Part shown: positions 63,092 through 64,000 of the stretch, in pieces
Numbering within the stretch: the stretch's first letter is position 1
Layout: each line of letters opens with the position of its first letter
DNA from: Paraburkholderia sp.
Lineage (GTDB): Bacteria; Pseudomonadota; Gammaproteobacteria; Burkholderiales; Burkholderiaceae
Reading direction: 5' to 3'
Length of the DNA stretch: 64,000 nt
Assembly: GCF_028283785.1 (NCBI RefSeq)
Contig: NZ_JAPWKB010000018.1
Location: 310,001 to 374,000 of the forward strand
Notes under the pieces: model-generated
What the model was told of the DNA's origin: nothing
What the model saw: the letters and a program-made list of their open reading frames with translations, nothing else
The model's database searches: none
Translations under genes and position numbers: made by a program

Positions 63092-64000
63092 TTAAGAATT
63101 CGCCGATTGAAGCATCCAGCGAAGTGTGTCTGGAAATGGCACTGGTTCGATTTGCGGAACCAGTTTGCGCAGTTTCACCGGTGAACCGGCGAGCACTGCG
63201 ACGTCGGTTGCGCGGACGAATTCCGGCGCGACTTTCACCTCCAGCCGATGCCCGGTGTACTCGGTCGCCATATCGACGATCTGCTTCAGCGTGAACGGTT
63301 TACCGGTGCACACGTTGACGGTTTCGCCCGCCACGTCGCAACCCAGCAGCGCTTCGTAGACGCGCGCGACATATCGCACGTCCGAGAAGTCTCGCGCAAT
63401 ATCGAGATTGCCCAGCGAAATGCTCTTTTCGCGCCGCGCGAAGTGATAGACGATCTTCGGCACGAGGAAGTTGGCCGCCTGGCCGCGTCCGGTGTAGTTG
63501 AACGGCCGCACGATCAGAATGGGCAGCTTGTCCATCCATGTGCGAACCATCGATTCCATCGCCGCCTTGCTGGCCGCATAGTGATTGACGGGCGCGAGCG
63601 GGAAATTCTCGTCGATCGCGTCGCTGGCGACGTTGCCGTACACGTTCGCGCTGCTCACCATCAGGATCTTGCGCGGCACATGGCCTACATCGACACACGC
63701 CTGCAACAGATTCAGCGCGCCGAGCACGTTGACGCGATAGAAGTCGAGCGCATCGCCGTGTCCGACGAAGCTGATCGCGGCCAGATGCACGAGATAGTCC
63801 GGCCGCGTTTCATCGATCACGCGGCGGCAGTCTTCGAGCGACGTGATGTCGAGCTTGCGGCGCGTCGGGGTTTCGTCCGCGCTGTTGCCGGTGACGGTTT
63901 CCGTCACGCGCTGGCCGCTCGCGCGCAATTGCGACATCAGCCACTGGCCGGTAAAGCCGTTCGCGCCGGTGACGAGCGTGTGGGCGGTGCCTGCTGCGCT
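63092..64000 (-). CDS. rmd: GDP-4-dehydro-6-deoxy-D-mannose reductase, 5' end outside window
   Basis: At least 302 residues of an extended SDR enzyme; the frame stays open to the window edge, so the start is missing. The cofactor site TLVTGANGFTGQWL is encoded at the very edge, and the active site is MVSSANVYGNV with Y-x3-K in NHYAASKAAMES. RPFNYTGRGQAANFLVPKIV and RDFSDVRYVARVYEALL are typical of Rmd, which reduces the Gmd product to GDP-D-rhamnose. A gmd gene would be expected beyond 64000. A related GDP-sugar epimerase cannot be excluded. Confidence 0.85.
   Translation of the reverse strand, partial: SAAGTAHTLVTGANGFTGQWLMSQLRASGQRVTETVTGNSADETPTRRKLDITSLEDCRRVIDETRPDYLVHLAAISFVGHGDALDFYRVNVLGALNLLQACVDVGHVPRKILMVSSANVYGNVASDAIDENFPLAPVNHYAASKAAMESMVRTWMDKLPILIVRPFNYTGRGQAANFLVPKIVYHFARREKSISLGNLDIARDFSDVRYVARVYEALLGCDVAGETVNVCTGKPFTLKQIVDMATEYTGHRLEVKVAPEFVRATDVAVLAGSPVKLRKLVPQIEPVPFPDTLRWMLQSANS

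Overview
The window is GC-rich DNA (roughly 60-65 % G+C by eye), almost fully coding, with gene content and order typical of a Burkholderiales chromosome of the Burkholderia/Paraburkholderia/Caballeronia group. The Kdo hydroxylase next to waaA, the complete urtABCDE/ureDABCEFG block and the wbi-like O-antigen genes all point there. The species assignment is inference; no rRNA or tRNA gene is present to test it.

Layout. (1) 0-2.8 kb: a Pcm-like methyltransferase, a single-domain rhodanese and a TolC-type outer-membrane channel. (2) 3.0-16.8 kb: nitrogen scavenging from urea. A sigma-54 promoter with an NtrC-like site precedes urtA; urtABCD form the high-affinity urea importer; urtE follows after an 0.8 kb non-coding insertion; then ureD, a cystine/polar-amino-acid-type binding protein, ureA, ureB, ureC, a frameshifted ureE, ureF and ureG. 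(3) 16.9-21.8 kb, minus strand: waaA, Kdo hydroxylase, waaC and a phosphomannomutase, which serve the inner LPS core and GDP-sugar supply. (4) 22.1-26.5 kb: a Wzx-like flippase, two glycosyltransferases and galE. (5) 26.5-27.6 kb: a second copy, inverted, of the non-coding composite repeat; then a chemoreceptor gene on the minus strand. (6) 29.6-38.4 kb: a gtrB/gtr/gtrA-type glucosylation trio, two polyprenyl-phosphate sugar-1-P transferases, a WbpM-type dehydratase and an epimerase/reductase. (7) 38.8-64 kb: a large surface-polysaccharide locus. A plus-strand run of glycosyltransferases, an epimerase and a histidine phosphatase converges on a minus-strand run: rmd (cut by the window edge), rmlB, rmlA, rmlC, rmlD, manC, wzm, wzt, a CapK-like adenylate-forming enzyme, a polysaccharide deacetylase, wecB and two glycosyltransferases.

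How it works together. Urea is imported by UrtABCDE and split by urease, probably under nitrogen control. The LPS genes make Kdo/Ko and heptose core. The locus supplies dTDP-L-rhamnose (RmlBADC), GDP-mannose (ManB/ManC) and probably GDP-D-rhamnose (Rmd), assembles chains on undecaprenyl phosphate, and exports them through a Wzm/Wzt ABC transporter. The separate Wzx-like gene suggests a second export route or flipping of single modified sugars.

Most unusual features. Two composite inverted-repeat elements (8541-9174 and 26654-27465) share their arms in mirrored order. Their flanks are strongly G+T-rich on the left and A+C-rich on the right, and this runs into the neighbouring genes whatever their orientation. 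Also notable are the ureE frameshift and an 866-residue glycosyltransferase carrying a duplicated ~118-residue module that I do not recognise.
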